From assembly GCA_009667805.1 (NCBI GenBank), contig CM019066.1, positions 118,745,690-118,809,689 of the forward strand: a DNA stretch of 64,000 bases, written 5' to 3'. Below the pieces are notes generated by a model, which ran no database searches, was not told where the DNA came from, and saw only the letters and a program-made list of their open reading frames with translations. Source of the DNA: Leptobrachium leishanense (taxonomy: Eukaryota > Chordata > Amphibia > Anura > Megophryidae). Positions 10,901 to 25,031 of this stretch are shown piece by piece; the stretch's first letter is position 1; the number at the start of each line of letters is the position of its first letter. The translations under genes were made by a program, and so were the position numbers.

Positions 10901-11884
10901 GCCTTCGTCGCGGCGCATTTTTCGTGACACTTGATATTTTCCTTTTCTTTTTTTTGCTTATTGATGTATTATATTGAGAGTATTTCCTCTTCCGGATATT
11001 ATATATGCTGTGTATATGATATAGATTTTGATTTCTGTACGAGTTGATTTGGCTTATATATTGCCTGTTATTTTGGGCTCCCTGCAATGTGTATATATCA
11101 TATTTTATTCTGATGATTTTATACTAATAAAATTTGGTTATTATTTGCAACTAGAGTGAATCTCTATTTTGTATTTCCTTGATTGTAGGAGTTTATGGGA
11201 AGCCTCTTGTTGGAGAGTGCACCTTTTCTGTTTTAGTGTGCAGAACAACCGTATTGATTTTTTATATTCATTTTTCTATGTCACTTCACACCATACTTGC
11301 TTCATTTATCTGCTACCAAAAAGGTGCCAAAATAATGCTCATTTTCATTTTAATGTCAGTATTAGGGTTAATATTTGTGCTTGCTTTAGAGTTAGTATTA
11401 GTGTTCTTTTTTGGCTTAGGGGTAGCTGTAAGGTTAGTATTTGTGCTAGTTATAGAGTTAGGCATAACCAAAGTATTTTTTTCTATCGCGTGGCCTGTCT
11501 GTATATTTAAGTTCTACAGTGAATTGCCTAAATGACTCTCAAAGTATTGTGCTGTTGATTAATAGCCATGGGAGAAAGTCAAAATAATGGATAAACAAAC
11601 TGGATTTGGGACCATGTGCAGTCTTTAGTAAGAAGAAAAAATGATGTATGAAAAAATATTTTAATTACTCTAGATTTTTATAAAACACATAAACTATTCC
11701 TGTGTAATTAATATTCTCCCTTGTAAATAAGAGTCTCTGTTGCTATCAACATTTTTATTGTTCCCGTGTGTGAGTATTTATTTTAATGATACAAAGACAA
11801 ATTAAGACAATATTATTTGACGTATTTTATGCTGCTCTCTGAGAATTATTAATGCTTTTGAACATGATCACGTATGTTTATATT
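10901..11884. other. No feature recognised
   Basis: The sequence is AT-rich. An alternating GTTAGTATTAGTG-like stretch near 11340-11460 gives short open frames without family resemblance. Confidence 0.45.
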
Positions 11885-12080
11885 AAGTTACAGTTACAGT
11901 CACTTATATAGCGTCAACAGATTCCATAGTGCTTTACAGTGGGGAACCACAAACGTGAGACGTAATAAATAATGATACATTAGGAACAGCTCTGTCCTTA
12001 CAATAATTGTCCTGCTAATACAGCACTTTATAGTATAAGTGCTCAGCCAGACATCCCGTCATTTTATAATCTAAGGGACA
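11885..12080 (-). repeat. L2/CR1-type LINE 3' tail, antisense fragment
   Basis: On the minus strand this reads as a CACTGTAAAGCACTATGG-like phrase followed by GTAACTGTAACT repeats. The tail of the LINE fragment at 25840-26675 has the same layout. Only the 3' untranslated end is present. Confidence 0.6.
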
Positions 12081-12167
12081 GGAGTATGTGAAACCAGAGG
12101 GAGCAGGGGGAGTGTGGAGCTGGTGGCCAGAAATAAAATAGCAGGTATCGCATGGGAAGGTCTAGGA

Positions 12168-12349
12168 CAGTGGTTTCCAAACCTGTCCTCAGGTCCCTCA
12201 ACCAGGCCAGATTTTGCAGATCACCTTGGGGAAATGCAGACTGAATTCTGCAATCACTGAGCAGCAAATAATATCACATGGACTGTGCTTCAGATATCTG
12301 GCAAACCAGGACTGTCAGCGAGTCCTGAGAACAGGTTTGGGAAACACTG
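12168..12349. mobile_element. hAT MITE, 182 bp
   Basis: Inverted ends start CAGTGGTTTCCAAACCTGT and CAGTGTTTCCCAAACCTGT. The 8-bp flanks are GTCTAGGA (12160-12167) and GTCTAGAA (12350-12357), matching at 7 of 8 positions. Size, ends and duplication fit a small hAT-Charlie-like MITE without coding capacity. Confidence 0.85.
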
Positions 12350-12357
12350 GTCTAGAA

Positions 12358-13469
12358 GCTTGTACTTGAAAAGGGTAATTAGAAAGAAAAGTGGAAGCAG
12401 CTGGAAGGGAGAGCTACAAGTTTAGGCCTGTGACTGAGTGGTGGTGGAGGGTGGGTGGATGGGGAGGGTGGGTTGGTTTCTGCAGAGTGAAAATGCAGGA
12501 GCTGGAAATAGTGATGGCTTTGGATGGTGTGCTTAGTTTATTTCAGAGTGGAAATGCAGTTGGGCTTGATTCCTATAAACCACTTTAATTACTATTTTAA
12601 ACACTATTTTTTGTTTAAATTATGTTTCTGATTCATATAAAACGGATTTTTGTCAAATGTATCTTTATTTATTTGTGCTACACAAATATATGAGGAAGAC
12701 ATATTTAGTGGTGAGCTAGCAGTGCTCCATCATTTTGGCAATTTCACATACTCTTTGTCTTACTGATATAATTGGTGAGCTTTATTTCCCAACAATATGT
12801 TCACTAGCACATTTACTTACTATTTCATCCATTGCATTCACTGTCATATTGATGGGTTTTCACCTATAATAAATGGTATTCCAATTTAATTATTCCTTTC
12901 TAGCTGTAACGTATAATTCAGTTTTGTTTGTAATTTTTTTTCTTATTATCTAAATCATTATAATATTTATTAAAAACATACATCACACAAAGTGTGTATC
13001 ATTTGGAGGAATAGTAACATTACAGATTTAATGATGAACTGTGTGTAATTCACACATGCTGTTATGTCAAAGAGTGAAAGAGTAATGATAAATGCTTAAC
13101 ATTTCTGCAAGCTACATAATGAAACTAATGTTACAATATAACGGAAATTTATGCTTCTTAATGAAAAATATATATCAAAATCAATATGCTATATTATGAA
13201 ATTCTATTTATAACTATTAAAATCCTTATTCCTCATAGCACTGCTTAGATGAATCATATTACAAAATGTTTTATGATGCAATGCAAGCATAAAGTGAAAC
13301 TAAACTAAGTACAGCTATTATCTGTTAAAGTTTAGCCATCTGTCATGCAATTATGACTTGGCTTGACCCCTTCATGCTGTTTCATGAACAAGTTATGCAC
13401 TTCAATGCCAACTGTGTAGATTCATTTGTGTTGATGCTAAGAAAGCTTTATAAGGACTGGCATAATGTC
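12358..13469. other. No feature recognised
   Basis: An AT-rich stretch without recognisable repeat ends or coding signature; possibly old unique intergenic sequence. Confidence 0.45.
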
Positions 13470-13477
13470 CTCCAAAT

Positions 13478-14412
13478 CAGTGGCGTCGCTAGGGTTGGTG
13501 TCACCCGGTGCGGTAATTTATGGTGTCACCCCCCCGAGTTTTACTCCTAAATCAGTATTCCCATATAACACTGAATGCTCATAATACATGGCGCACATTA
13601 CTGTGAGTGTTATTGCTGTGGAGCTCTCTCATATGCTCATACACATATTTTGGCAAACTGCCAGAAAGTGCAGTGCCTGTTCGAAGGCAGGGAAAGTCCC
13701 CATAGAGAAGTAATGGTTAATGTGTTCGGAGACACTGAACAGCAAAGAAATGTCCTGATGTCCGGTGTTTTCATTTGGCAGGTTTATTTAGGCGAATGAA
13801 CACCATAGGTTTCAATGTTAAAAATATTCCTGTTTTTATCCAATATCTAATAAACTGTTTATTCCTTTAATCCATAGTAAAAAATCTCTTTATTTATGAA
13901 TTTATTTTTTTAGTATCTTTTAGGCATTTTTCAAAATAAAATCCCATTTTTTTTTCCTAATACCATTTTTTTTTCTGTAACAGAACTATTTATTATCATT
14001 CATAGTAACTTATATTTAATTCTAGACATTTTCGTTCAGTAGTTATTTTTAAAACAGCAGGGGACAGGTTTGCGGCAGCATTCGGTGGCTGATTCCCTGC
14101 ACTTCAGGGACCCTGTGGTGAATTCACTGATGAATTTTGATTCCCCAAAGTGCGGGGAACAACAGAACACTGAAATGTCTGCGTCATTTCGGTGCTCTGT
14201 GAATATCCTCTTTGTGGTGTTTGTTTTGCCACCCCCTGGAAAGTACCAGCCTAGGCCTTACCTACCCAAGACATACTTGAAAATGAGAGAAATCTCAATG
14301 TATCCTTCCTGGTAAAATATTTTTGTGTAAAAAATTTTTTTTAGGGTGTCACCCTAGGGGGCAGTGTAACCCAGTGCGGGCTGCACCCCCGCCCCCCCTT
14401 GCGATGCCCCTG
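13478..14412. mobile_element. hAT element, 935 bp, non-autonomous, carrying a decayed Harbinger-like insert
   Basis: The ends start CAGTGGCGTCGCTAGGG and, inverted, CAGGGGCATCGCAAGGG. The flanks CTCCAAAT (13470-13477) and CTCCAAGT (14413-14420) form an 8-bp duplication with one change. Inside, about 13640-14200 resembles a degraded copy of the CAGGGTTAT family. A short LINE 3' end (AATCTCAATGTATCCTTCC at about 14290) is also embedded. There is no transposase. Confidence 0.85.
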
Positions 14413-14725
14413 CTCCAAGTTGCTGAGTTGTTCTCCATCCAGTAGCCAAATACATTTCAGTCATGCAAATGCATAGACAGCCACTATGCCATTACTTTAC
14501 TAATGCACAATGGGCTCACAAAGTACAATACTGTACGCTTACTGTTTATACAGGTTGTAAAACCACAGGGAGCAGAGAAGCTGGGAATATAATTCCTTGT
14601 GGCAAATCAGCAATTGAAGTCTACAATTTATTTTGCCAATTTTAGGGCAAGTTTGATGGATAGAAGAAATATGTAATAATGCCTAGATGGACAAGCAGTA
14701 CATGGAAATAAAATGTAACTTTTAA

Positions 14726-15920
14726 CCACTTGGCTGCTAAGGACGCACTCAGCGCATCCTGCCAAGTGCACCTCCTGTGCTATGGACGCGCTGAGCGCGT
14801 CCTCGCACAGGAGGCAGCTATCAGCCGGCTGATTGCTGCCCCGCTGGTGCGAGCTAACATCTTGCATGTCAGCCCGGCACTCCGGGACCCCGGTGGGAAG
14901 ATAGATGTCGTTGCGGCGGCGTGATGACATCTATTTCAGTTGCCCACCCAGCCCACTCAGTGCGGAGGAGGTGCCTGAAAGGGAGGGGAGAGGTCTTTTG
15001 GACCTCTCTCCCTCCCGATCGCCGGGGGCCAGCGATCAAAGCCAGGCACGGTTTGATAGGGCACAGCCTGCCCTTCCAAACTGTGCCTGGCTTTAACCCC
15101 TTGGGTGCCGGATCACGATTCGGCGCCGAATCGTGATCCTCTCCCGGAGCTGGCCGACATCCTGGATGTCGGCCAAGCTTCCAAGAACTCCCCCTGACGA
15201 CAGGCGTCATCGTGCATAGCGCAATGATGTCAGTCTGGGAGTTAACCCCTAGTTGCCACCAATGGTGGAGATAGGGGTTGCAATGAACCCCCTATCTCCC
15301 GATCCGTGGCAGCTAGGGGTTAATGTTTGGTATTGCTGGATCGGCCAGAGCATGGCCAATGATACCAAACATGACCATGTATAATTTAATAAAATAAGAT
15401 AAAAATAAAAATAAAAAAATATTAAAATAATAATAATAAAAAGTTTTTTTGTTTAATTTGTTTTGTTAATGCAACAATATTGTTCCCATTTCAATTATAA
15501 TGTGAACAGTGATGCTGCACTAATGATTTTTGTATGGGGTGCGTTTGTTAAAAATCATGTAATTTTCCCCCAAAAAAAGTAACGAGACCCCATTTCAATA
15601 TTTTTTAACAAGCGCAACCCATAGAAAATATAACCGCAAATGCTTGCATGTTAAAATGTGAAATTAAAACACTTTACACATTGTAAGTTATTGAAAAATA
15701 CAATTTTATTGCATTTTCTGTTATAATATACAGACAGGACATGACGTATACATATAATAATGAGATATTATGAATCTGCTGAGTCTGCCGGAAAGAACTA
15801 TATTTAATATGTCTGGGTCATATAATAAAATATGGCTTGAAAACGCGTTTAAGCATGATGAGCGAAACAGGTAAAAATGACCTCAGCACACAGGTGTGAA
15901 ATGGCTCAGCAGCGAAAGGG
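14726..15920 (-). mobile_element. Non-autonomous TTAA (piggyBac-like) element, copy B
   Basis: TTAA flanks both ends (14722-14725 and 15921-15924). The left end starts CCACTTGGCTGCTAAGGA and the inverted right end CCCTTTCGCTGCTGAGCC, as in copy A but reversed. The GC-rich part contains GGACGCGCTGAGCGCGTCC, a perfect inverted repeat, and duplicated GGAGGGGAGAGGTC stretches. The AT-rich part matches copies A and C. Confidence 0.75.
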
Positions 15921-15924
15921 TTAA

Positions 15925-16540
15925 TCAAAGAAAAAATTCTGCGCTAAAAGAAGCGGAGAAATTACGAAACCTGAAAAGGTTTCATCAGCCAAATGGCTCA
16001 GAGAGAGAGAGCAGCAGTACAACAAAGAAAAAGGAATGAAAGAGAAACAATTCAAACAATGTTCAATAATAGAGTCTTGATGGATAGCTAAGTGTGATTA
16101 ATAGTTAAAAATAGGAGGCACTACACAATCCTTACTACGCCCTTATATGCCCTCCCACAAATGTTTTACTGAAAATATAGGAATGTGCCGGCATTCCTTT
16201 GGCCCAAGAACATGTCATTTAATTTGGAAAGTCAATACTAAAAGCAGCAGAAACATTTTAAGCCCTATCGGGCTTTTAGCAAGCTTGGTGTTGGCTTAAT
16301 AGACACCTTCTTGGACCAAACGAGTGCCAGCGCATTTCATTTTTTGGAATTTCATAATCCGTCACCTCAGAGCATTGGGCACTGTGTAGTGGATTTTTAT
16401 GAGTGTCGTTTTCTGTTCATTTTGCCTCCTTAAGTGTTTGGGAGTCTAGAAATACAATTTGTTAGTAACAGGTTGTTGTTGGTTTTTTTTTACTGGATAA
16501 TCTAAGCAAACAAAATAAATGTAAATCAATGGACTCTTGG
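15925..16540. other. Unassigned stretch with two weak PLE-like hairpins
   Basis: On the minus strand, around 15955-15990 and 16255-16285, CTGATGA-like or GCTAAAA sequence precedes a paired helix (ACCT/AGGT and GCCC/GGGC). The GAAACG tail is degenerate in both. They may be old PLE ends. No gene is visible. Confidence 0.3.
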
Positions 16541-16559
16541 CTCTCATAAAAGAGTTGAC

Positions 16560-17200
16560 CAGTTAATCATGCACAGGGATCGGTAAAATCTACATACGGA
16601 CACTGGTGTCTGTGAGTGGCCCTTGTTTGATCCTCCGCCCCCGCCTGGTTTGTGGCGGGCTGCTGTGAGTTGGTCTGGAAGGGAGGAGCAGGACACACAG
16701 GTCCACACACAGCACTCAGCCACTCTGCCACAGAAGACACACATGCGCTGCATTCTGGCTCTACCTGCTCCCAACTGGCTCTCTGCAAACAAAGTCCCCG
16801 GCAGGCAGGGAGCACAGGATGGGAAACCTGCGGTGAGGAGAGTCCTGTGGAGGGAGCAGGAAGAAGGGAGAGATTCAAGGCGAAAGAAGAAATGCGGATG
16901 GGGATATGGGAACTAGCAGAGCACAGAAAACAGGAAAAAGGACAGAAAAGGGAAGGTAAAAAACACAGCAGTGCAGGGGGATGGACAGACGCACAGAGAG
17001 AAGGGCTGGGGAAAGGTTGATGGGGAGACACAGAGAGAGAATGACTGAGGGACAGGAAGATGGAGAGACACACAGATATGGACTGAGGAAGAAGAGGATG
17101 GAGAAACACAGAGATGGACTGAGGAACAAGAGGATGAAGAAACTCCATATCCCAGCGTGCAGAATAGGAAAAGCCCTAGAATATGTCCTGCTAAAATTAT
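16560..17200. other. GC-rich then purine-rich unique-looking stretch, function unknown
   Basis: 16600-16860 is clearly richer in G and C than its surroundings and does not match other repeats in the window. 16860-17140 is strongly purine-rich on the plus strand, with degenerate repeats of GATGGACTGAGGAACAAGAG type. Long open frames on the minus strand are composition artefacts rich in Ser, Leu and Pro. A GGTGAGGAG at about 16830 resembles a splice donor, so a 5' exon of a host gene is possible but unsupported. Confidence 0.3.
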
Positions 17201-17419
17201 TTTCTTAAAGATATACAAAAGGTTTAAAAACATTTAAGGGGTTATTCACTACGCACTGACATTGCCACCGAATTGCACCAGACGGCAAATTTCACTTTAT
17301 GATGCAATTTCAGGGCAGTTCATCTGTTCACTAAACTGTCAATTCGCCAAATACAGGTAAATTGATGGCAACATACTTTTTTTATTGTTTCAATTTTCAA
17401 AGCACCTTTGTGACCTTCA

Positions 17420-17790
17420 CTGAGGTCTGTAACTTTGGAAAGTGAATCTACAGGACGATTAATAAAAATACGTAATTCTCTTCCTAAAGAAATTACTCGA
17501 TCCAGTTCAGTTGATGTGGTTAAAAAAAGTCTGGATGCTATTATGGTAAAGTGTGAGATACATAGCTATAAAGAAATAACTTTTTAATAAATTGCCTTTT
17601 GATCAAAGGTTAAATTGATTACTGTTATGGAATCAAGAAGGATGTGTTCTCTTTTGGGCACATTTGGAAAATGCTTGAAAAGGATTTTTTGCTTTAATTT
17701 CTGTCCCCAGTAGTCATAAAGATGTGTGGAAGGTTGAACGTGATGGACATTGGTCTGTTTTCAAACCACATTAGTATGTTTCTAAGTTCC
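17420..17790 (+). pseudogene. CR1-type LINE 3' fragment
   Basis: Plus-strand translation gives LPKEITRSSSVDVVKKSLDA, the C-terminal signature of CR1 reverse transcriptase proteins. It is followed by a 3' tail of GTTGAACGTGATGGACATTG type ending near TATGTTTCTAAG, also typical of vertebrate CR1. CR1 moves by reverse transcription at the target site; this copy has only the last coding codons and the untranslated tail. Boundaries are approximate. Confidence 0.65.
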
Positions 17791-17922
17791 TATTTTGAGA
17801 ATTGGAACGCGGTCAAGTTTATAGTGTCTGCAACTATTTCAATGATGACATTTTTAATTGTGTATACCCTATTATTGTAGAAGACTGAAATGAATCATAT
17901 TCAACCTTCCATACATTCCTAT

Positions 17923-19796
17923 TAGACATGTGCACAGCACAAAATTTCGTTTTGAACTAATGCATTAGTCCTAAAATGCAATTTATTTAGTTACTAAAGA
18001 AATTCGTTTTCAGTTCTTTAGTATGAAAACTAATTTCATTCATCCGAAAACCAATGGATACAATTACTATTGTAGTGGCTCCTCAGAGGGCTGAGATCGC
18101 TGCTTGTTACAGTATCTCTCACTCTCAGCACAATGTGGGCCATATTACATAGTTGGTGCTAACATAACCAGAGCTGTTGTAAACTTCCCAGAGCCATTAT
18201 AGCCTATGGAGGTTTTAAGTTTACAACAGCTCTGGTTAAGTTAACACCAACATTGGAATACTGCCCCGTGTCAGGCAAAGCTGTTACAGTAACTGACTGC
18301 TGCTCATCACAGCGCTCAGAGTTTCAGTAAAACTAGTAAATAATATTTTTATATATAAGAGGTTAGAACAATATTATTTCCTTGTTTTAATGAAACTCTG
18401 AGCACTGTTACAGTCAGTTACTGTAAAACTGAGCCTGATACATTGTACTGAGAGATAATGTAACAAGCAGCTGATCTCAGCGCTCACAGCCACTGGATTT
18501 AAAGGGCTGAAAAAAAGGATCCTCTCGGTTTAATGTTTAGAATATCCTCCTGCATTAATTAATACCCCTCTCTGTATAATGTATACAACATCCACCTGCA
18601 TTATTAATACCCCTCTCTGTATAATATATAGTTACATAGTTACATAGTTATATAGTCTGAAAAAAGACATGCGTCCATCGGGTTCAGCCTCTCCCACATA
18701 ACCTACTGCTGTTGATCCAAAAGAAGGCAAAAAACCCAGTCTGAATATGCAACATACTGGGAAAAAATTCCTTCTTGACTCCAGAATGGCAGTCAGATTT
18801 CTCCTTGGATCAAGAAGCTTTTACCCACATATTAAATATTATACCCTTAATATTCTGTGTCTGCAGGAAGTCATCCAGTCGTTTTTTAAAAGTCTGTACA
18901 GACTCTGACCCAACCACCTCAACAGGCAGAGAATTCCACAGCTTTATTGTTCTCACCGTAAAATAACCCTTCCTATGCTTTAAGCTAAATTTTCTTTCTT
19001 CCAGTCTAAATGGGTGACCCCTTGTCCTTTGTATAGACCTGTTAATGAATAGGTTATCAGACAATGTTGATAATGGCCCCGTATATATTTATATAAGGTT
19101 ATCAGATCCCCTCTAAGGCGCCTTTTCTCTAAACTAAACAGGTTAAGCTTGTTAGTCTTTCCTCATAACTTAACCCTTCCATCCCCCTTATTAATTTAGT
19201 TGCCCGTCTCTGCACTTTTTCTAGCGATATAATATCTTTTTTAAGACAGGTGCCCAAAATTGCACGGCATATTCAAGGTGCGGCCTGACCATTGATTTAT
19301 ACAGAGGCAAAATTATGTTTTCATCCCGTGAGTGAACTCCCCTTTTAATGCATGCCAGTACTTTGCTGGCCTTAAATATAGAACATTCTCCTGAATTAAT
19401 TAATGTCCCTCTCTGTATAGAACATCCTCCTCAATTTATACCTTTCTCTGTATAATGTATATAACATCCTCCAGCATTAATACCCCTCTCTGTATAATGT
19501 ATAGAACATCCTCCTGCATTAATTAATGCCCCTCTCTGTATAGAACATCCTACTGCATTGGCATGTGGAGGGTGCAGATCTTCGGATGTTGCGATGTTGC
19601 ATTCTTCATTGCTGGTCTCCTTCACTCATCAATGTAATATCACAAAAAGGACTGAAACTAAAATGTAGTGCATTTTATTTTAGTTTCTTTCGTTTTTTGT
19701 ACTGAGCAGTTTCGTTTCTCTTGAGTCATACTAAAACTAAATTATCCCAAAATTCTGACTAAATCATTTTAGTACTAAAACGAATGCACATGTCTA
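17923..19796. mobile_element. hAT foldback element (copy 1), interrupted by a CR1 LINE
   Basis: Perfect 12-bp ends TAGACATGTGCA/TGCACATGTCTA are flanked by a perfect 8-bp duplication ATTCCTAT (17915-17922 and 19797-19804). The interior has long inverted repeats around 18165-18255 and 18290-18420. It also has tandem units of about 45 bp containing CCCCTCTCTGTATAATGTAT on both sides of the CR1 insert. The related copy at 48751-49649 lacks the insert and is about 900 bp. No transposase is present. Confidence 0.9.
18631..19374 (-). pseudogene. CR1 LINE 3' fragment nested in hAT copy 1
   Basis: On the minus strand, 19064 to 18810 encodes TRGHPFRLEERKFSLKHRKG and then LWNSLPVEVVGSESVQTFKK. These are the conserved C-terminal segments of CR1 ORF2, after the reverse transcriptase. 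The LINE tail ends in CTATGTAACTATGTAAC units at 18631-18660. AATATA-like sequence occurs on both sides and could be the target duplication. The 5' part, including endonuclease and polymerase domains, is missing, as usual for 5'-truncated LINEs. Confidence 0.85.
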
Positions 19797-19804
19797 ATTC
19801 CTAT

Positions 19805-20870
19805 TGCTGATGTTAAAAAGGTCGAAAGCCCCTCATTTTTTAATTCAGTTCAGGAGGGAAATTTTGCTAGGGATTCCATAACAGCAATCAGATTTCAGTT
19901 GCATTAGCAAGCAATGTATGTAGAATTGCAATTCTTTAAAGGTGTCAAATGAATTTGATGAAATAGCATCTTTAGGAGAAGAATATAATACTTTTCTTGT
20001 TCATGATGTATAGAACCACTTTCTTTATTGTTGGCAAAATCTTTTCTCCAGCCTCAGAGGATGACCTTGTGTTCTTAGGATCATGTAATGAACAGATCAC
20101 AACAGTCTGTGTATTGACTCTGTATGTGTTTGAACAATGTATCAATGTCATCGCTTACATGTCTTCTTTCAAGAGAACGTTTAAGCTTCATGGCCTGCCT
20201 TTGCACTGCAGGTCCATATCTTTCTAATTTTTTACTGCATATTCAAGATAGGCGTCTTTCCATTGCATTATAAAAATACCAGAATCCAACAAATGAATCA
20301 TGGTACATACGAGTAAGGAAAATGTCTGTGATAGCAATATTCCTTAAAGAAGGCTGACTTGCTGACAAGAAGGATTGCCATGAGCATTGAGTTTATTGAG
20401 AGAGAAATAAAGTATATGAACAAATATACAGTCACATCTTATGGTACATGGGTTGAAGGAGTTATTTTTTTAATGTGACAGGTTTTGGAGAACATAAGAT
20501 TCATGGTTAAAGTGAGGTAACATTCAGAGGAACACCATTGCAGTGAGTCTGTGCTATATGGTTGATAGATGCTCTAGGAACAAAAGGTCAAGAGATGTGA
20601 ACTGGATACAAATACGAAGATTACGTATAACGGCAAGAAGGACAAGATTTATTTATTTATTATACTGGACTAGAACTGGATTAAAATGGAGGTTATGTGT
20701 CACACGTGTTTGTTATACATCAAGAGGTGGGGTTCCAGAAACTAAGATACTGTAGGAGAGCTGGTTTAGTTAAACCCAGGGGAAAATAAGCAGCATGGAA
20801 AGATCTTGATCGTTGTTTGTGTCCAACAGTATTTTATTGTCTCAATGCTCTTACTGTTTTTCAAAACTAA
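19805..20870. other. No feature recognised
   Basis: The sequence has short open frames only and no repeat ends that I could pair. It may be unique intergenic DNA. Confidence 0.45.
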
Positions 20871-20878
20871 CCCCATAG

Positions 20879-21572
20879 GGACCACTGACGTACATAGTAC
20901 GTCCTGGGGACAATTCCCCTTAACCTCCCTGGCGGTCTAATTTTTTCAAAATTTTGTGTCTAAAAGCGTTTAATTTTTTTTTAAAGGAAACGTGTTTTTG
21001 TACATAGCCTGTAATAATTAGGAATCACGCACTGAAATCCATGCAAGCAAGAGTCCTTACTGGTAAAATCCTTTATAAATAAATAAATAAATAAAAATAG
21101 TAAATACACTCCGATAAAGTTTGAAACATGACATAATAATTTTTTATCCCAAAAATAATTATCCAAAATAATGCAAATAAATGATATTCAATAAAATACG
21201 ACAAAAAACACTGAAATCTGTCTGAAAACAAGGGTGAGATGATGTATGGTCTGTTTCTTATCCTGTACTGCCACCTAGTGGCCGTTCGTAACCATTGCAC
21301 ATTGGATTATACAGTGTATTAGAACTTTTTTCTAAGTTTGCTGCTGGTCCCGCCCCCTGCATCGTGTGACTCGCAGGTAGCCTTACCAGGAAGCAACTCG
21401 TTGCGATCACACTGCGGGGGACAGCGAGGGAGCCAGGAGGAGGTGAGTATGCATCAGCCCGAGTGTGGCTCCGGTTTACCGTTCGCGGTAGGGAAATTTA
21501 ACCCCGAGTCACACTCGGGAATACCACCAGGGAGGTTAAGGACCAAGGACGTACTATGTACATCATAGTCCT
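20879..21572. repeat. Inverted repeat with a TTAA element inserted near its centre
   Basis: An arm at about 20879-20909 (containing GTACATAGTACGTCC) is mirrored at about 21541-21572 (GGACGTACTATGTAC). The TTAA element at 20924-21535 sits between them. Without that insert the arms would lie close together as a foldback. Confidence 0.6.
20924..21535. mobile_element. TTAA (piggyBac-like) MITE, 612 bp
   Basis: Ends CCTCCCTGGCGGT and CCTCCCTGGTGGT (inverted) are flanked by TTAA at 20920-20923 and 21536-21539. It contains an AT-rich left half and a GC-rich right half and no transposase. The ends differ from those of copies A to C, so this is a separate family. Confidence 0.8.
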
Positions 21573-22652
21573 TTAACCCCCCCTCCCTCCCTATACTCAC
21601 CTCTCTGGCCTGAGTCCCACATCGGTCTGGCTTCCTTGAAGCTAGCCCAATGGTTTTATGGGCCCCGGCCAGAGAGGTGAGTATGTCAGTTTCAGGCACC
21701 TCCTGGCACCTGCAGCGGAGAACCTGAAAGGGGAGGGGTCCTTTGGACCCCTCTTCCTCCCGAATGGCTGCTAATGATAAATGGCTCCCGGACACATTTT
21801 TCCATTAGCAACTTGCTATAAGTGGTTCCATTGCAATAAGATTCTTGGTCTTTATATGTAACTATTTGACATCAGATTTAAGTTGCCAAATCTGAAAGCA
21901 GAGGATATTGGCATAGTAATTAAACAATTTTATGCACATTGTGGATACACTTCAGTGATAGAGCAGTATGGACTTTTCATTTTAGTCAGGAATCTGTAGA
22001 AGTGATTTTAAGTGTCTTTAGTCACTAGGTGTCAGTCCAAGGACATTAGCCACTTGCTTTTCATGGGATTTATGAAAGTTGTCTTTAGCCTTTTAGTGAA
22101 ACAGATCTGTATATGTTGTGCTGCTCCTGCGGACAAAAAAACCCCGTTCTGGATGGGAGATAGAGACAAGCGATTATATCAAAGTGTAAACTGTGAGTCA
22201 TTACAAAATTTTAACTCTTTCTTAGGATATTTTAAGCATTTTTCCTGCTGTCATGATTATTAGAGTATTAAACAATGAAAGCTATAGGGTGGTAAATAGA
22301 AAACAAAGCGCACTTCTGTACAGTAAATTGCAGTGATGTGATACAAGTAATTGCCTCACCTGAAACAAGACATGTGCATTCTAATGCATTAAAACATGTA
22401 CTTTTAACTTTACACTACTAACCTGCATGATCAGAGGTTTTCTAAACCAAATCTGTTTTCTTAATACTACAACAGCGTTCTGAATCTCTGCCCCCCAAGA
22501 TGTTTAATGCCTACAATTCCCAGAATTCTTTGAATGCAATAAATGACCAGATAATCATGGGGGTTGTAGTTCAGGCCAGAGTTTGAGATCCCTGTACTAC
22601 AGTGATTTAACAAGAATTTCTCTTGTTATAGTCACCTTGAAAAGCATTCTAG
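21573..22652. other. Mixed repeat debris, no gene
   Basis: At 21715-21765, a CCTGAAAGGGGAGGGGTCC stretch resembles the GC-rich interior of TTAA copies B and C. Around 22500-22590, phrases CTACAATTCCCAGAATTC and GGGGGTTGTAGTTC form an inverted pair typical of old hAT MITEs. A similar phrase occurs near 50125. Confidence 0.4.
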
Positions 22653-22654
22653 TA

Positions 22655-24271
<1,617 letters not shown>

Positions 24272-24273
24272 TA

Positions 24274-24699
24274 TATACGTTAGACATTTTATAACATATG
24301 CATTCCTTCCTCTCTTTTCTCCAGAATTATTTATTTTGCTGATCCTCTCCTATCAAATATGTATAGTTTCATAGATAAGCAAAATGATCAATAGCACGTA
24401 CCTTCTAAAATTAATTAATGCATTTTCTAATTTAAAAAATATTTATTGTACAGCAAAGAACACTTTTGGCCTATATAACTTCAAAAATACAAACACAAGC
24501 TTTTAGTTCACTTAGATCACCCCTTATCCAAAATGCTCGGGACCACAAGTATTTCGGATTTCAGAATTCTTAGGTTTGTTTTAATCAATGTCAGGATTCC
24601 ATGCAGCCAGAGCGGAGAAAGGGATGTGGTAGCAGTGCAGTGAGGGACATGCTGAGTAGTGAAAATGTGTTCCAATCCTCACTGGCACTGTGCAGCATG
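24274..24699. other. No gene; a fragment of an unidentified repeat
   Basis: A phrase around 24520-24570 (AAAATGCTCGGGACCACAAG) resembles a dispersed DNA-transposon sequence I cannot name with confidence. Nothing else is recognised. Confidence 0.3.
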
Positions 24700-24707
24700 T
24701 CCTAATG

Positions 24708-25000
24708 CAGGGCTTGACACATTTTCTTTCAATCTAGGAGCAAGCTACAAAAGTTAGGAGCCAACGTTTTGGCAAGAATTCGCCTTTATCAAGGTATACC
24801 TTGATAAAGGCGAATCCTCGCCGAAATGTTGGGAACCTTGCCTCTGCATCTGGGAGTTGGTTTGTAATGACCCAAAATATGACTTTATCACTTTGTTACC
24901 TGGTGCTTTTTGCTGTTAGGTATTTTTTGTGCATGTGGTCTTTTGGCTACTTTTTTGAGCCCAGAAGTGCAGACCGTTGCTTCTAATATCAGTTTGGCCT

Positions 25001-25031
<31 letters not shown>

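Noticed and set aside
16567..17148. 193-residue minus-strand open frame rich in Ser, Leu and Pro
   Set aside because: Produced by the purine-rich plus strand; several overlapping frames are equally open and no domain is visible.
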